A DNA stretch of 64,000 nucleotides from Halopiger xanaduensis SH-6 (GCF_000217715.1 NC_015666.1:2306270-2370269); one strand, 5' to 3'; positions 44,650-53,337 are shown, counted from the first letter of the stretch. A program made the numbers and translations. The notes: generated by a model not told the origin, from the sequence alone.

Positions 44650-46229
44650 CAGTTAAACACCTCCGTCAGGAAGGGGGCGAGCATATCGGCGAGCGTCCCG
44701 CCGGCGAAACCGAGCGCGACGGCGGCGAGCGCGGCGACGACGACGACCGCGAGCATGCCGAAGGAGACGGCGTCGGGCGACCCCTTGGTGCGGAACGCGG
44801 CGGCGGGGTCGACGGTTCCGGGAGCGGTGTCGGGTCCGGACGGATCGTCGTCGGTGCCGCCGTCCGTCGCGGCCGTCCCCGTCGGACGGGGCCGTTCGGC
44901 GGCCGGCGGCGTGAAGTACATCTTCTCGAGCAGGCGTGCGGCGTAGGCGAGGGTGAGCATGGTACTGAGGAAGATCACGGCCGCGACGGGCCACAGTTCG
45001 GACTGAACGGCGCCGACGGCGATGTACCACTTGCCGACGAAGCCGATGCCCGGCGGGACGCCGACCAGCGCCAGCAGGAGTACGGCAATCGAGCCGGCGG
45101 CGACCGGGCGATCCGTCGCGAGGCCGGCGTACTCGTCGACGGTGCGGGCCCCGTAGCTCGTCGCGACGAGGGCGACCCCGAGGAAGAGCCCGGCCTTCAG
45201 CAGGCCGTGGCCGACGAGGTGGATCGCGGCGCCGACGAAGGCCGTCTCGGACTGGCCGGCGATGACGACCCCGTAGGCGGCGAGCACTAGACCGAACTGC
45301 GAAACTGACGAGTACGCGAGCATCCGCTTGACCTCCCGCTGGATCACGGCAAGGACCGTGCCGGCGAGGACGCTCACGCAGCCGATCGTGACGACGATCG
45401 GCCCCGCGCGGGGCATCGCGGCGAGGTAGTCGACCTCGAAGACGGTGACGATCAACCGCCCGAAGGCGTAGGCGGAGGCCGTCGAGACCAGCGCCGCGAT
45501 CAGCGGCGTGACGCCGTCGGGCGCCCGCTCGTAGGCGCTGGGCTGCCAGCTGTGCAGCGGCCACTGGGCGACCTTGGTCGCGAAGCCGACGATCATGAAC
45601 GCGAAGCCGGCCCGGATCAGCGTCGGATCGGCGTCCGGAATCTCCGTCGCGAGTTCGACCATGTTCAGCGTCCCCGTCGCCATGAAGACGAAGGCGACGC
45701 CGATCAGGTACATCGAGGCGGCGACGGTTCCAAGGATCAGGTACTTCAGCGCAGCGACCGCCGCCTCCGGACCGTCGCCGCTGGCGACTAAGGCGTAGGT
45801 CGCGAGGCTCGTGATCTCGAGGAAGACGAACAGGTTGAACACGTCGCCGGTCAGCGAGATACCCAGCAGGCCGCCGGTTAGCAGCAGGTAGGCGCTGTAG
45901 AACGTGTTCCCGCGCGGGCCCCCGCGGCGCGTGAACGCGAGAACGCCGAGGGCGACGGCGGTTATCAGCAGGACGATCAGCATCGAGAACTGATCGGCCA
46001 CGAGCTGGATGCCGTACGTTCGGGGGTAGCCGCCGAGTTCGTGGGTGACGGCCTCGCCACCGGCGTAGACCTCGCGTGCGAGATAGACGGCCCCGCCGAA
46101 CAGCCCGAGCGTGGTGAGCCCTGCGATGGGCCACCCCGTGCGGTCGAACCACAGGCCGAGCGCGATCGGCAGCGTCGCGGCGATGATCGGCGCGACGATA
46201 AACAGCGGCACGAGCAGTTCGCTATTCAT
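44649..46229 (-). CDS. Mrp antiporter subunit D (first copy)
   Basis: A 526-residue proton-conducting membrane transporter of the MrpD/NuoN type. Motifs: FLEITSLATYALVAS, WPLHSWQPSAYERAPDGVTPLIAALVSTASAYAFG, and EVKRMLAYSSVSQFGLVLA. The ATG at 46229 (MNSELLVPL) is preferred over a GTG two codons upstream; either way it overlaps the MrpC stop. The Asp/Pro/Thr-rich stretch near residue 460 is the only hydrophilic insert. Confidence 0.9.
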   Translation of the reverse strand: MNSELLVPLFIVAPIIAATLPIALGLWFDRTGWPIAGLTTLGLFGGAVYLAREVYAGGEAVTHELGGYPRTYGIQLVADQFSMLIVLLITAVALGVLAFTRRGGPRGNTFYSAYLLLTGGLLGISLTGDVFNLFVFLEITSLATYALVASGDGPEAAVAALKYLILGTVAASMYLIGVAFVFMATGTLNMVELATEIPDADPTLIRAGFAFMIVGFATKVAQWPLHSWQPSAYERAPDGVTPLIAALVSTASAYAFGRLIVTVFEVDYLAAMPRAGPIVVTIGCVSVLAGTVLAVIQREVKRMLAYSSVSQFGLVLAAYGVVIAGQSETAFVGAAIHLVGHGLLKAGLFLGVALVATSYGARTVDEYAGLATDRPVAAGSIAVLLLALVGVPPGIGFVGKWYIAVGAVQSELWPVAAVIFLSTMLTLAYAARLLEKMYFTPPAAERPRPTGTAATDGGTDDDPSGPDTAPGTVDPAAAFRTKGSPDAVSFGMLAVVVVAALAAVALGFAGGTLADMLAPFLTEVFN

Positions 46230-46590
46230 CGGCACGCACCTCCCGAAGGGTGTCCTCGCGGAGCGTCCCGTACTCCGAGTAGATGCGGATCACGAGCGCC
46301 AGCCCGACCGCCGTCAGCGCGATCCCGACGACGATGGCGGTCAGAACGATGACCTGCGGGAGCGGACTCGCGACCCGGCCGTCCGCCGGGACGACGGGCG
46401 ACACGCCCCCCTCGACGTAGGCCATCGCGACGAAAAACAGGAAGATCGCCGTTTGGAAGAGGCTCACGCCGATCAGCTTCTTCACGAGGTTCTCGTTGGC
46501 GATCACCATGTAGAGGCCAATTCCGAGCAGCACGAACAGCAGGACGTACGCGTACTTGGACGCGAGCGCGGCGGTCAGCGCGTCAATCAT
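46222..46590 (-). CDS. mrpC: Mrp antiporter subunit C (NuoK-like)
   Basis: A 122-residue protein with three membrane helices (YAYVLLFVLLGIGLYMVI; VSLFQTAIFLFFVAMAY; VIVLTAIVVGIALTAVGLALVIRIY), the NuoK-like MrpC of cation/proton antiporters. It overlaps both MrpB (8 nt) and the next D subunit, consistent with tight translational coupling. Confidence 0.9.
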   Translation of the reverse strand: MIDALTAALASKYAYVLLFVLLGIGLYMVIANENLVKKLIGVSLFQTAIFLFFVAMAYVEGGVSPVVPADGRVASPLPQVIVLTAIVVGIALTAVGLALVIRIYSEYGTLREDTLREVRADE

Positions 46591-47137
46591 CGTCGCTCAC
46601 CTCCGCTTCCGCCTCCGCGGCCCGCGAGTCGGTCGCGGGCGAGTCGGTCGGCTCGAGCCCGCCGGTGCCGCTCCGGTCCTGGGGGCTGAACCCGGCCGCC
46701 ATCGCGAAGAACAGGGTGACGATGACGCTCGAGACGATCAGCGAGACGCCGCCGACCTCGATCGCCTCGAGGCCCCACTTCTGCTTGTGACCGAGCACGT
46801 AGTAGATCCGGTCGTACTCGAGGAAGTTCCCGCCGAGGGCCATCATCGCCAGCCCGACGCCGGCGAAGATGGCGACCCCGCCGGTCGCGAGTCCGACGAG
46901 GACGCCGTTGCGGAGCCACTGGCGTGTCGGTTCGATCCCGAAAGCGAAGGCGAGCATGAGTATCGTGACGCCGACGATGGTGCCGCCCTGGAAGCTCCCG
47001 CCGGGCGTGTCGGCGCCGTGGAAGACCAGGAACAGCCCGTAGGTCAGCGTGAACGGGGCGATGATCTTGACGGCGGTCATGATCACCTGGCTCTCGGTGT
47101 AGGTGTCGTCGACGGAGTCTGCGTTGGCGTTTGACAT
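46583..47137 (-). CDS. mrpB: Mrp antiporter subunit B
   Basis: A 184-residue MnhB/MrpB family protein. It begins with a short acidic leader and then SQVIMTAVKIIAPFTLTYGLFLVFHGADTPGGSFQGG, the signature of the family. Four membrane helices are present. The C-terminal ~30 residues are acidic. I use the ATG giving MSNANADS, one base overlapping the upstream stop (TAATG). Confidence 0.9.
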   Translation of the reverse strand: MSNANADSVDDTYTESQVIMTAVKIIAPFTLTYGLFLVFHGADTPGGSFQGGTIVGVTILMLAFAFGIEPTRQWLRNGVLVGLATGGVAIFAGVGLAMMALGGNFLEYDRIYYVLGHKQKWGLEAIEVGGVSLIVSSVIVTLFFAMAAGFSPQDRSGTGGLEPTDSPATDSRAAEAEAEVSDDD

Positions 47138-47676
47138 TAGGCGAACACCTCGCGGTTCAGCACGAGCAGCGTCGAAATGCCGGCGGCGAAGACGACGACC
47201 GCCTCGCCGAAGGTGTCGAACCCACGGTAGGCGGCCAGCACCGCGGAGACGGCGTTGTGGACGCCCGTATCGTCGACGGTGTTCTCGATGTAGTACTGGG
47301 TCACGTCGGGGTTCGACCAGACCGGAGCGTTCGGATCGCCGACGTCGTACATCTCCGGCAACACCGTCGCACACAGGACGACGACCAGCGCACCCACGAC
47401 GACGACCGCCGGCACGTGGATCCGCTCTACCAGCCGGTCGGTCGACGGGCGGGTCGTCCGCGCGATGGTCAACAGGAGCAGGAGCGTCGTCACGCCGGCG
47501 CCGATCGCGGCCTCGGTCATCGCCACGTCGGGGGCCAGCAGGAACGTGTAGAGGATGGCCATCCCGAGGCTGTAGGCGCCGAAGACGATGATAACCGATA
47601 GCACGTCCCGGAACAGCGCCGTGGCGATCGCGGTCACGAGGATGAAGATCGCGAGCGCGTAGGCGAGCGCGATCAT
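47137..47676 (-). CDS. MrpA C-terminal-like subunit (DUF4040)
   Basis: A 179-residue protein matching the DUF4040/MbhE-like C-terminal part of MrpA: VIIVFGAYSLGMAILYTFLLAPDVAMTEAAIGAGVTTLLLLLTI, then GFDTFGEAVVVFAAGISTLLVLN. Bacterial MrpA carries this as its C-terminal end; here it is a separate protein, and the large N-terminal NuoL part appears supplied by the D-like subunits. ATGA overlap with MrpG. Confidence 0.85.
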   Translation of the reverse strand: MIALAYALAIFILVTAIATALFRDVLSVIIVFGAYSLGMAILYTFLLAPDVAMTEAAIGAGVTTLLLLLTIARTTRPSTDRLVERIHVPAVVVVGALVVVLCATVLPEMYDVGDPNAPVWSNPDVTQYYIENTVDDTGVHNAVSAVLAAYRGFDTFGEAVVVFAAGISTLLVLNREVFA

Positions 47677-48125
47677 CGGGTCTCACCTCCGTCGGTGCCG
47701 GCGCCGCCGTCCGGCGCGGGGTTCGGGCCGGCACCGGTATCGGGGTCGTCCGCGTCGTCGCCGCTCGCCGGCTCGGTTTCGGCCTCGCTCTCCTCGGCGA
47801 GCAGCGGCTCGACGCCCGACTCCGCGGCCGAGCGGGCGATCGCATGGGCCGCCGTCGGGTTCGTGATGAAGATGAAAAACAGCAGCAAGACGGTGTAGAC
47901 CGCCGCCTGCTGCCAGCCGAACGCGAGCGCGACGGCCGCGAGCGCGAAGCCGGCTCCGAGCGTGTCCGTCTGGGAGGCGGTGTGGGCCCGCGCGTAGATG
48001 TCGGGCAAGCGGAGCACGCCGACCGTCGAGACGAGCGTGAAGAACACGCCGAACCCGAGCAGGACGACGATCGCCCAGAACCGGATCGGTCCGAGCGAGG
48101 ACTGAAGCGGGACCGGCTCGATCAC
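47673..48125 (-). CDS. mrpG: Mrp antiporter subunit G
   Basis: A 150-residue MrpG/PhaG family protein with three membrane helices (IRFWAIVVLLGFGVFFTLVSTVGVLRLPDIYARAHTASQTDTLG is diagnostic). The last ~60 residues are an acidic Gly/Pro tail. The GTG start sits in a GTGA overlap with the MrpF stop; the long open frame upstream is Arg-rich and overlaps mrpF, so it is not part of this gene. Confidence 0.88.
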   Translation of the reverse strand: MIEPVPLQSSLGPIRFWAIVVLLGFGVFFTLVSTVGVLRLPDIYARAHTASQTDTLGAGFALAAVALAFGWQQAAVYTVLLLFFIFITNPTAAHAIARSAAESGVEPLLAEESEAETEPASGDDADDPDTGAGPNPAPDGGAGTDGGETR

Positions 48126-48418
48126 AGCACACCACCTCGGTCGACGGTAAACTTCGAGATGGCGATCGACATCAGGAAGTTCAACAGCGCGTAGATCAGC
48201 GCCACGTCGAGGAACCACGCCTGGTCGAGCCCGGCCGCCAGCAAGGCGAGAATGACGACCGTGTTCGTCCCCAGTACGTTCACCGCGAGCAGGCGATCCT
48301 GCGTCGTCGGGCCCGCGATCGCGCGGTAAAACACCGCGATCGCGAGGACGACGAACGCCGCGGCTGCGCCGAGGAAAATCTCCTCGAGGCCGGCGCCCGA
48401 CAGCGGTCCGAGCGTCAC
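48122..48418 (-). CDS. mrpF: Mrp antiporter subunit F
   Basis: A 98-residue MrpF protein with three membrane helices: FVVLAIAVFYRAIAGPTTQDRLLAVNVLGTNTVVILALLA is typical. The GTG start lies in a GTGA overlap with the MrpE stop. Confidence 0.9.
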   Translation of the reverse strand: MTLGPLSGAGLEEIFLGAAAAFVVLAIAVFYRAIAGPTTQDRLLAVNVLGTNTVVILALLAAGLDQAWFLDVALIYALLNFLMSIAISKFTVDRGGVL

Positions 48419-49479
48419 AGCTCGTCACCTCCGACGATCTCGGCGTCGTCCCGTTCGCGCGGCGAGGCGATGGCAGCCGACTCCCGGCCGTAGAAGACGA
48501 ACCGAATCGCCTTCTCGAGGCCGCCGTCGAACAGGTCCTCTCGGGCGGCGGGGATCAGCGTGTGGACCAGCAGCTGCTGGTTGTTGGCCCGAACCGTCAG
48601 CGTGCCCGGGGTGAGCGTGATGCTGTTCGCCAGCGCGGTCAGCGGGAGCCCGCTGCGGACGCGGGCGTTGACCCGCGTCAGCGTGGGTTCGATCGGCATC
48701 GACGGCCGCAGGATGACGGCCGAGACCGCGATGTTGGCCTTGAGGATCTCCCAGAGCAGGTACGGGATGTAGATGACGAACCGAACGACGCGAATCGGCG
48801 ACTGGATCCGATCGAGCGGGTACGTAAAGGTCACTCGAGCGAGGACGATCGAGACGATTCCGGCGACGGCGGCGCCCGTGACGAGATCGAACCAGTAGAA
48901 CGGATCGCCGAGCACGAGGTAGAAGCCGAATGCGATCGCGAACGTCGCGAACAGCCGGTCGAACGTCTCGCCGCCGCTGATCAACCGCTGGTGGCGAGCG
49001 GGCCGATCGACCGGCGCCTCGTCGAACGGCAGGTTCCTCGCCTCGAGCTCGCGCTCGAGGGGCTGGAGCATCGGCGCGGTCACGCCCGGACTGTACTCGG
49101 GGTCGAGGACGATCCGATCGACGTCGTTGTCGTCGACGTACCGGCCGAAGACGCCGGCGTAATCGCGGGGCCCGAAGAGCAGTTCGTCGGTCCCGAGGAC
49201 GGCGGTTTCGACCGCGACGTCGGCGCCGCCGGCGTCCTCCTCGACCCAGTTCGTCGCGCGCGAGAGCAACTGTTCGGCGTCGTCGTGGTGTTGCTGGCTC
49301 TCGGGCGCGTCGGCGTCGTAGGGGAGCGCGACGACTAGATGGACCTCGAGTTCGGGCTCGTCAGTATCGGCGCCGGCATCCGCGTCGGCCGCTTCGAGTC
49401 CGGACCGGACCGCGTAGCCGACCGTCTGTCGGACGGTCACCGTGTCCGACAGCGGTACGAGGACTCGTTTAGCCGCCAC
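48415..49479 (-). CDS. mrpE: UspA-like domain fused to Mrp antiporter subunit E
   Basis: A 354-residue protein. Residues 1-~165 are a Usp-like cytosolic domain (KRVLVPLSDTVTVRQTVGYAV; VDDNDVDRIVLDPEYSPG). The MrpE membrane domain follows, with helices DRLFATFAIAFGFYLVLG and LVTGAAVAGIVSIVLARV, the signature YIPYLLWEILKANIAVSAVILRP, and TLTPGTLTVRANNQQLLVHTL. It is the first gene of the nine-gene operon and has a GTG start. The fusion may link ATP or stress sensing to sodium/proton exchange; that is inference. Confidence 0.9.
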   Translation of the reverse strand: MAAKRVLVPLSDTVTVRQTVGYAVRSGLEAADADAGADTDEPELEVHLVVALPYDADAPESQQHHDDAEQLLSRATNWVEEDAGGADVAVETAVLGTDELLFGPRDYAGVFGRYVDDNDVDRIVLDPEYSPGVTAPMLQPLERELEARNLPFDEAPVDRPARHQRLISGGETFDRLFATFAIAFGFYLVLGDPFYWFDLVTGAAVAGIVSIVLARVTFTYPLDRIQSPIRVVRFVIYIPYLLWEILKANIAVSAVILRPSMPIEPTLTRVNARVRSGLPLTALANSITLTPGTLTVRANNQQLLVHTLIPAAREDLFDGGLEKAIRFVFYGRESAAIASPRERDDAEIVGGDEL

Positions 49480-49737
49480 GGCACATCCCTCCTGGTGACC
49501 GTCGTTGGATATTCATGACTCTCTTTGTTACTCGATTCAAGCGGTAGCCGTAGGAAAACGATTTCGTTCTCTGTTAATCGGCTCGAACGGTCGGGACTGC
49601 TTTCACGAGTTGTCAGTGCCGATACGAACACCGGACTCGGCGATCGAGTGATCATACGTTCGATTCGCCGAGCGGAACCGATCCGCCGGGGAGCACAACC
49701 TTTACAATCTAAGTTTCAGTAGGTAAAATTGGTTTGC

Positions 49738-49923
49738 ATGACACGGGCTGAAACCGTTTCCGATCGCATCGACACCGCACGGGCTGACCTGTCCCCGACG
49801 GAGATCGCCGTCGGACTCGCGTTCGCCGCCGCGATCGCGTTTACGCTGGTCTTCCTGCAGGAACCGCTCGTCCACGACGCGATGCACAACTTCCGGCACG
49901 CGGCCGGCATCGTCTGCCACTGA
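49738..49923 (+). CDS. cbtB: CbtB family cobalt-transport protein
   Basis: A 61-residue protein with one membrane helix (IAVGLAFAAAIAFTLVFL) and the characteristic C-terminal His motif PLVHDAMHNFRHAAGIVCH, of the CbtB family associated with cobalt uptake for cobalamin synthesis. Its stop overlaps the cbtA start by one base. The promoter region upstream contains AT-rich aacctttacaatctaag, a possible TATA element. Confidence 0.9.
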   Translation: MTRAETVSDRIDTARADLSPTEIAVGLAFAAAIAFTLVFLQEPLVHDAMHNFRHAAGIVCH

Positions 49924-50684
49924 TGCTGTACGACTACCTCAAGCGAGGGGTCGCCGCGGGGCTGGTCGCCGGCCTCGCGTACGGCCTGTTCGTAGCGCTC
50001 GTCGCGAATCCGTTGAGCCAACACGTCGAGGCGGTCGGCCACGAGCACGCGCACGAGCACGGCCACGCCCACGAGCACTCCCACGCCGTCTCGGAGCTCA
50101 CGACGACCGTCGTTAGCGTCGGGAGCGGCGTCCTCTGGGCGATCTTCCTCGGCGGCGTCTTCGCGATCGCGCTGTACTTCCTCGAGCCGGCGCTTCCGGG
50201 ACGGGACGCCGCGAAGGCGTACGTCCTCGCCGGCGCGGGCTTTCTGACCGTCTCGGCGACGCCCTGGCTCGTGCTGCCACCCGCAGCGCCGGGCGCCGAG
50301 CACCTGTACGGCGTACAGACGCGGCAGGCGCTCTACCTCGCGCTGGTCGTCGTCGGTGCGATCGTCGCCGCCGCGTCGGTCCTCGCGTACCGTCGGACGG
50401 CACCGCGACATCCCCTGGCTGGCGTCGTCGCCGGTGCGGCGCCGCTCCTTGCCATCGGCATCGCACTGCCTCTCCTCACGCCGACGACCGTCACTCACTC
50501 CGGACTCTCCGCCGACCTCGTCGCGGCCTATCAGGGAATCGTCGTCCTGAGCCAGGCCGCGCTCTGGGCGCTGCTCGCGGGCGCGTTCGGCCGGCTCCAC
50601 GACTGGGAGTCGGCGACGACGGACGTGACTGCCGAGCGGACCCGAGACCACGCGACTCGAGACGACCGCGTCGCGAACCCGTAA
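49923..50684 (+). CDS. cbtA: CbtA family cobalt-transport protein
   Basis: A 253-residue membrane protein of the CbtA family with about five to six helices. After the first helix comes a strongly His/Glu-rich loop (GHEHAHEHGHAHEHSH), a likely metal-binding site for Co2+. The rest shows SGVLWAIFLGGVFAIALYF and RTAPRHPLAGVVAGAAPLLAIG. It works with CbtB upstream. The usual cobalt chelatase genes are absent from the next few kilobases. Confidence 0.88.
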   Translation: MLYDYLKRGVAAGLVAGLAYGLFVALVANPLSQHVEAVGHEHAHEHGHAHEHSHAVSELTTTVVSVGSGVLWAIFLGGVFAIALYFLEPALPGRDAAKAYVLAGAGFLTVSATPWLVLPPAAPGAEHLYGVQTRQALYLALVVVGAIVAAASVLAYRRTAPRHPLAGVVAGAAPLLAIGIALPLLTPTTVTHSGLSADLVAAYQGIVVLSQAALWALLAGAFGRLHDWESATTDVTAERTRDHATRDDRVANP

Positions 50685-50688
50685 TTAT

Positions 50689-51051
50689 ATGCGAGATCGA
50701 ACCGCCCGGCAGCGCGAGCGCCTCGAGGCCCACGTCTTCGTCTGTACGAACGACCGCGAATCGGAACACGCCTGCTGCGGGGACGTCGGCGCCGACGAGA
50801 CGCTCGAGGCCGTCGTCTCCTGGCTGCGCGAGCGGGACGCGTTCTGGACCGCGGTCTCGGTGACGACGACCGGCTGTCTCGGCCTCTGCAGCGAGGGCGG
50901 GACGGCGATCTCGATCTAGCCGCGCAACGAGTGGTACTCCGACGTCCGCCCCGACGACGTACCGGCGCTGCTCGAGGACGCGTTCGGCCCCGATGCGGAA
51001 CGGATCGCCGGCGGAGACGGGGGCGGGGACGGGGACGAGAACCCCCAATAA
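50689..51051 (+). pseudogene. [2Fe-2S] ferredoxin-like protein interrupted by in-frame TAG
   Basis: The frame encodes a thioredoxin-fold ferredoxin: HVFVCTNDRESEHACCGD, then VTTTGCLGLCSEGGTAISI, with the cysteines of a [2Fe-2S] cluster. A TAG at 50917-50919 ends this at 76 residues. Reading on in the same frame gives PRNEWYSDVRPDDVPALLED and ends at TAA 51049-51051. That continuation looks like the normal C-terminus of the family, where Tyr (TAC/TAT) would fit the stop position. So it is probably a recent nonsense mutation; the truncated protein may still fold around the cluster. It is 4 bp after cbtA in a cobalt/cobalamin context. Confidence 0.78.
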
Positions 51052-51140
51052 CCAGCGAACGGCCGCCGCCGAACGCGACGTCCGAACGATCGTCCGACTG
51101 GAGCGCGAACTTTCTTCGGCGTTCATGTGGTCGACCTCCC

Positions 51141-52331
51141 ATGGCCGCACCCACAGATACCGATAGCGACGTCGTCCTCGTCGACGGCGTGCGAACGCCC
51201 CACGGAACGCTCCTCGGATCGCTCGCGGACGTCGAGGCGGTCGCACTCGGCCGCACGGCCGTCGACGGCCTCCTCGAGCGCGTCGACGTCGACGACGACG
51301 CTATCGACTGGGTCGCACTCGGAAACGCCATCCAGGCCGGTATCGGGCAAGTTCCGGGGCGACAGGTCGTCGTCGAATCGAGGGTTCCAAACGATACGCG
51401 CGCGACGACGATCAACGAGGCCTCGGGATCGGGGATGAGCGCCGTCTCGCTCGCGGCCGATCGGATCGCGGCCGGCCGCGCCGACCTGGCGGTCGCGGGC
51501 GGGTTCGAATCGATGACCGACGCGCCGTGGATCCTCCCCGGCTACCGGACCGGCCGCCGGTACGGCGACGTCGAACTCAAGGACTCGATGCTCTACGATT
51601 CGCTGTGGGACGTCAACCTCGACGTCCACATGGGCGAGATCACCGAGGGACTTGTCGACCGCGAAGGAATCTTCCGGGTGGCACAGGACGAGTACGCCCT
51701 CGAGAGCCATCGGCGGGCCGCCGAGGCGATCGACGACGGGGGATTTGACGCTGAGATCGTCCCGGTCGAGACGAACGGCGAAACGGTCGACACCGACGAG
51801 GGACCGCGACCGGACTCCACGCTCGAGGACCTCGCCGAACTCCCGACTCCCTTCCGCGAAGACGGCACCATCACGCCCGGCAACGCCTCCAAGCTCAGCG
51901 ACGGCGCGGGTGCAGTGTTGTTAGCCGACGCGGACGCGGCCGACGAGCACGGCCTCGAGCCCATGGCGCGACTCGTCGACTACGCAACTGCGTACCGCGA
52001 CCCGGATCGGTTCAACGAGGCCGTCGGCGACGTCACCGAGGCGCTGCTCGAGCGCAACGACCTCGCGGTCGACGACGTCGACGCCTACTGGATCAACGAG
52101 GCCTTCGCCGCGCAGGCGGTCTACGTGATGGGCCGCGTCGGCATCCCGCGCGAGAAGCTGAACCCGCAGGGCGGCGCGGTCGCGTTCGGCCACCCGATCG
52201 GCGCCTCCGGCGGGATGCTCGCGGCGAGTCTGGCCTACCAGCTTCGGGACGATCCGGACATCGAGCGCGGCGTCGTCGGGATGAGCATCGGCGGCGGCGG
52301 GGCGATCCTGGGGCTGCTCGAGGCGTGCTGA
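51141..52331 (+). CDS. Thiolase family acyltransferase with Ser at nucleophile site
   Basis: A 396-residue thiolase (acetyl-CoA C-acyltransferase fold) that would condense or cleave acyl-CoAs. The nucleophile loop, normally NKVCGSG, reads INEASGSG, with Ser95 in place of Cys. The catalytic His is present in GHPIGASGG (His351), but the C-terminal Cys of CIGGG is replaced: MSIGGG (Ser382). Haloarchaeal beta-ketothiolases with non-Cys triads are known from recollection of Haloferax work, so activity may be retained. The start is the ATG giving MAAPTDTD. It stands alone, not next to a DUF35 partner. Confidence 0.88.
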   Translation: MAAPTDTDSDVVLVDGVRTPHGTLLGSLADVEAVALGRTAVDGLLERVDVDDDAIDWVALGNAIQAGIGQVPGRQVVVESRVPNDTRATTINEASGSGMSAVSLAADRIAAGRADLAVAGGFESMTDAPWILPGYRTGRRYGDVELKDSMLYDSLWDVNLDVHMGEITEGLVDREGIFRVAQDEYALESHRRAAEAIDDGGFDAEIVPVETNGETVDTDEGPRPDSTLEDLAELPTPFREDGTITPGNASKLSDGAGAVLLADADAADEHGLEPMARLVDYATAYRDPDRFNEAVGDVTEALLERNDLAVDDVDAYWINEAFAAQAVYVMGRVGIPREKLNPQGGAVAFGHPIGASGGMLAASLAYQLRDDPDIERGVVGMSIGGGGAILGLLEAC

Positions 52332-52362
52332 TCCGATACTCGAGGAACGGATCCGGTTCGGT

Positions 52363-53337
52363 TCAGCCGCCGCGGGTGGCCGCCGCGACGCTCGGACCGA
52401 GCCGATGCCAGAGGCGACGCGCGAGAGCGACGCTCACGACCGCGAAGAGTGCCACGTAGACGTACCGCGAAAGCAGGATCGGGATGATGCAGGGCCGCCC
52501 GCAGCCGGTTCGGTCCACCATCGACCCGGTCAGTTCCACGAGGACGTCGACGAACTGCAGCGGAGGCGTCGTCGCGAGCGCGACGAACAGTCCGAGGAAG
52601 GCAACGAGTTCCGGAATCCGGCGGTCGCGTATCGATCGCCGGGCCGCTGCGAAACCGGACTCGTCCGGTCGACGGTCGAGCTGACTCCGAAGCGCGTACC
52701 ACGGCGTCGCGAAGACGATCGCGACGGGGATCGCGATCAGGCTCGCTGCGATAGCCATCGCAGCGGCTACGTATCCGAGTCCCGCTCCGGGGCCGCCGGT
52801 CTCGAGCGTGCTCCGAGCCGCTCGCACCCCGTACGCGGCGACGAGGGGTGGAAGGACGGCGATCCCTGCGACGGAACACGCTCGCTGCCGGCGCGTGGCG
52901 GCGACGTCGAAGGCGAGCAGCCAGGCGAGGTAGTAGCCGACCCAGAAGGAGCGATTCGTAGCGACCAGCTCTCGGAGTGTCTCGCCTGGTGACGTCAGCT
53001 GACCCGCCGAGGCGAACTCGAGTCCGAACAGGACTACGACGGCGCCGATCGCCGTCGAGAGGGTGACAACGAACGGAAATCGCGTCGACTGCGTCGCTCG
53101 AGTCCAACCGACGACGAGCGTACCGAAGACGAGGTACACCACGCCCACGTTGAACGGGTCGAAGAGGGGACCGAACAGCCGAAGTTGGCGCCCGTCTACG
53201 GGCGTATTCGTGGACAGGTACCGAACGAAGTCGGCGTGAACGAGGCTGTCGAAGACGAATCCGAGCGCGACGGCCAGAACGACGAATCCGATTCCCGCTC
53301 CGATTAGTCGCGTTCCGTTCCGCTGAGTCGTGCTCAT
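52363..53337 (-). CDS. Polytopic membrane protein of unknown function
   Basis: A 324-residue protein with about seven to eight hydrophobic segments (LIGAGIGFVVLAVALGFVFD; VGVVYLVFGTLVVGW; VVTLSTAIGAVVVLFGLEF; VAAAMAIAASLIAIPVAIVF; ELVAFLGLFVALATTPPL; YVYVALFAVVSVALARRL). A CGRPC pair lies in a loop near residue 280 and could form a disulfide. No family was recognised; composition is native. It is convergent with the thiolase. Confidence 0.7.
   Translation of the reverse strand: MSTTQRNGTRLIGAGIGFVVLAVALGFVFDSLVHADFVRYLSTNTPVDGRQLRLFGPLFDPFNVGVVYLVFGTLVVGWTRATQSTRFPFVVTLSTAIGAVVVLFGLEFASAGQLTSPGETLRELVATNRSFWVGYYLAWLLAFDVAATRRQRACSVAGIAVLPPLVAAYGVRAARSTLETGGPGAGLGYVAAAMAIAASLIAIPVAIVFATPWYALRSQLDRRPDESGFAAARRSIRDRRIPELVAFLGLFVALATTPPLQFVDVLVELTGSMVDRTGCGRPCIIPILLSRYVYVALFAVVSVALARRLWHRLGPSVAAATRGG

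Noticed and set aside
49480-49737. Cobalamin riboswitch upstream of cbtB
   Set aside because: The 258-bp region shows no B12-box-like sequence and haloarchaea generally do not use this riboswitch; an AT-rich promoter explains it.
50917-50919. TAG read as pyrrolysine
   Set aside because: Pyrrolysine is not known in haloarchaea and no pylT/pylS-like genes are in the window; a simple nonsense change is more likely.
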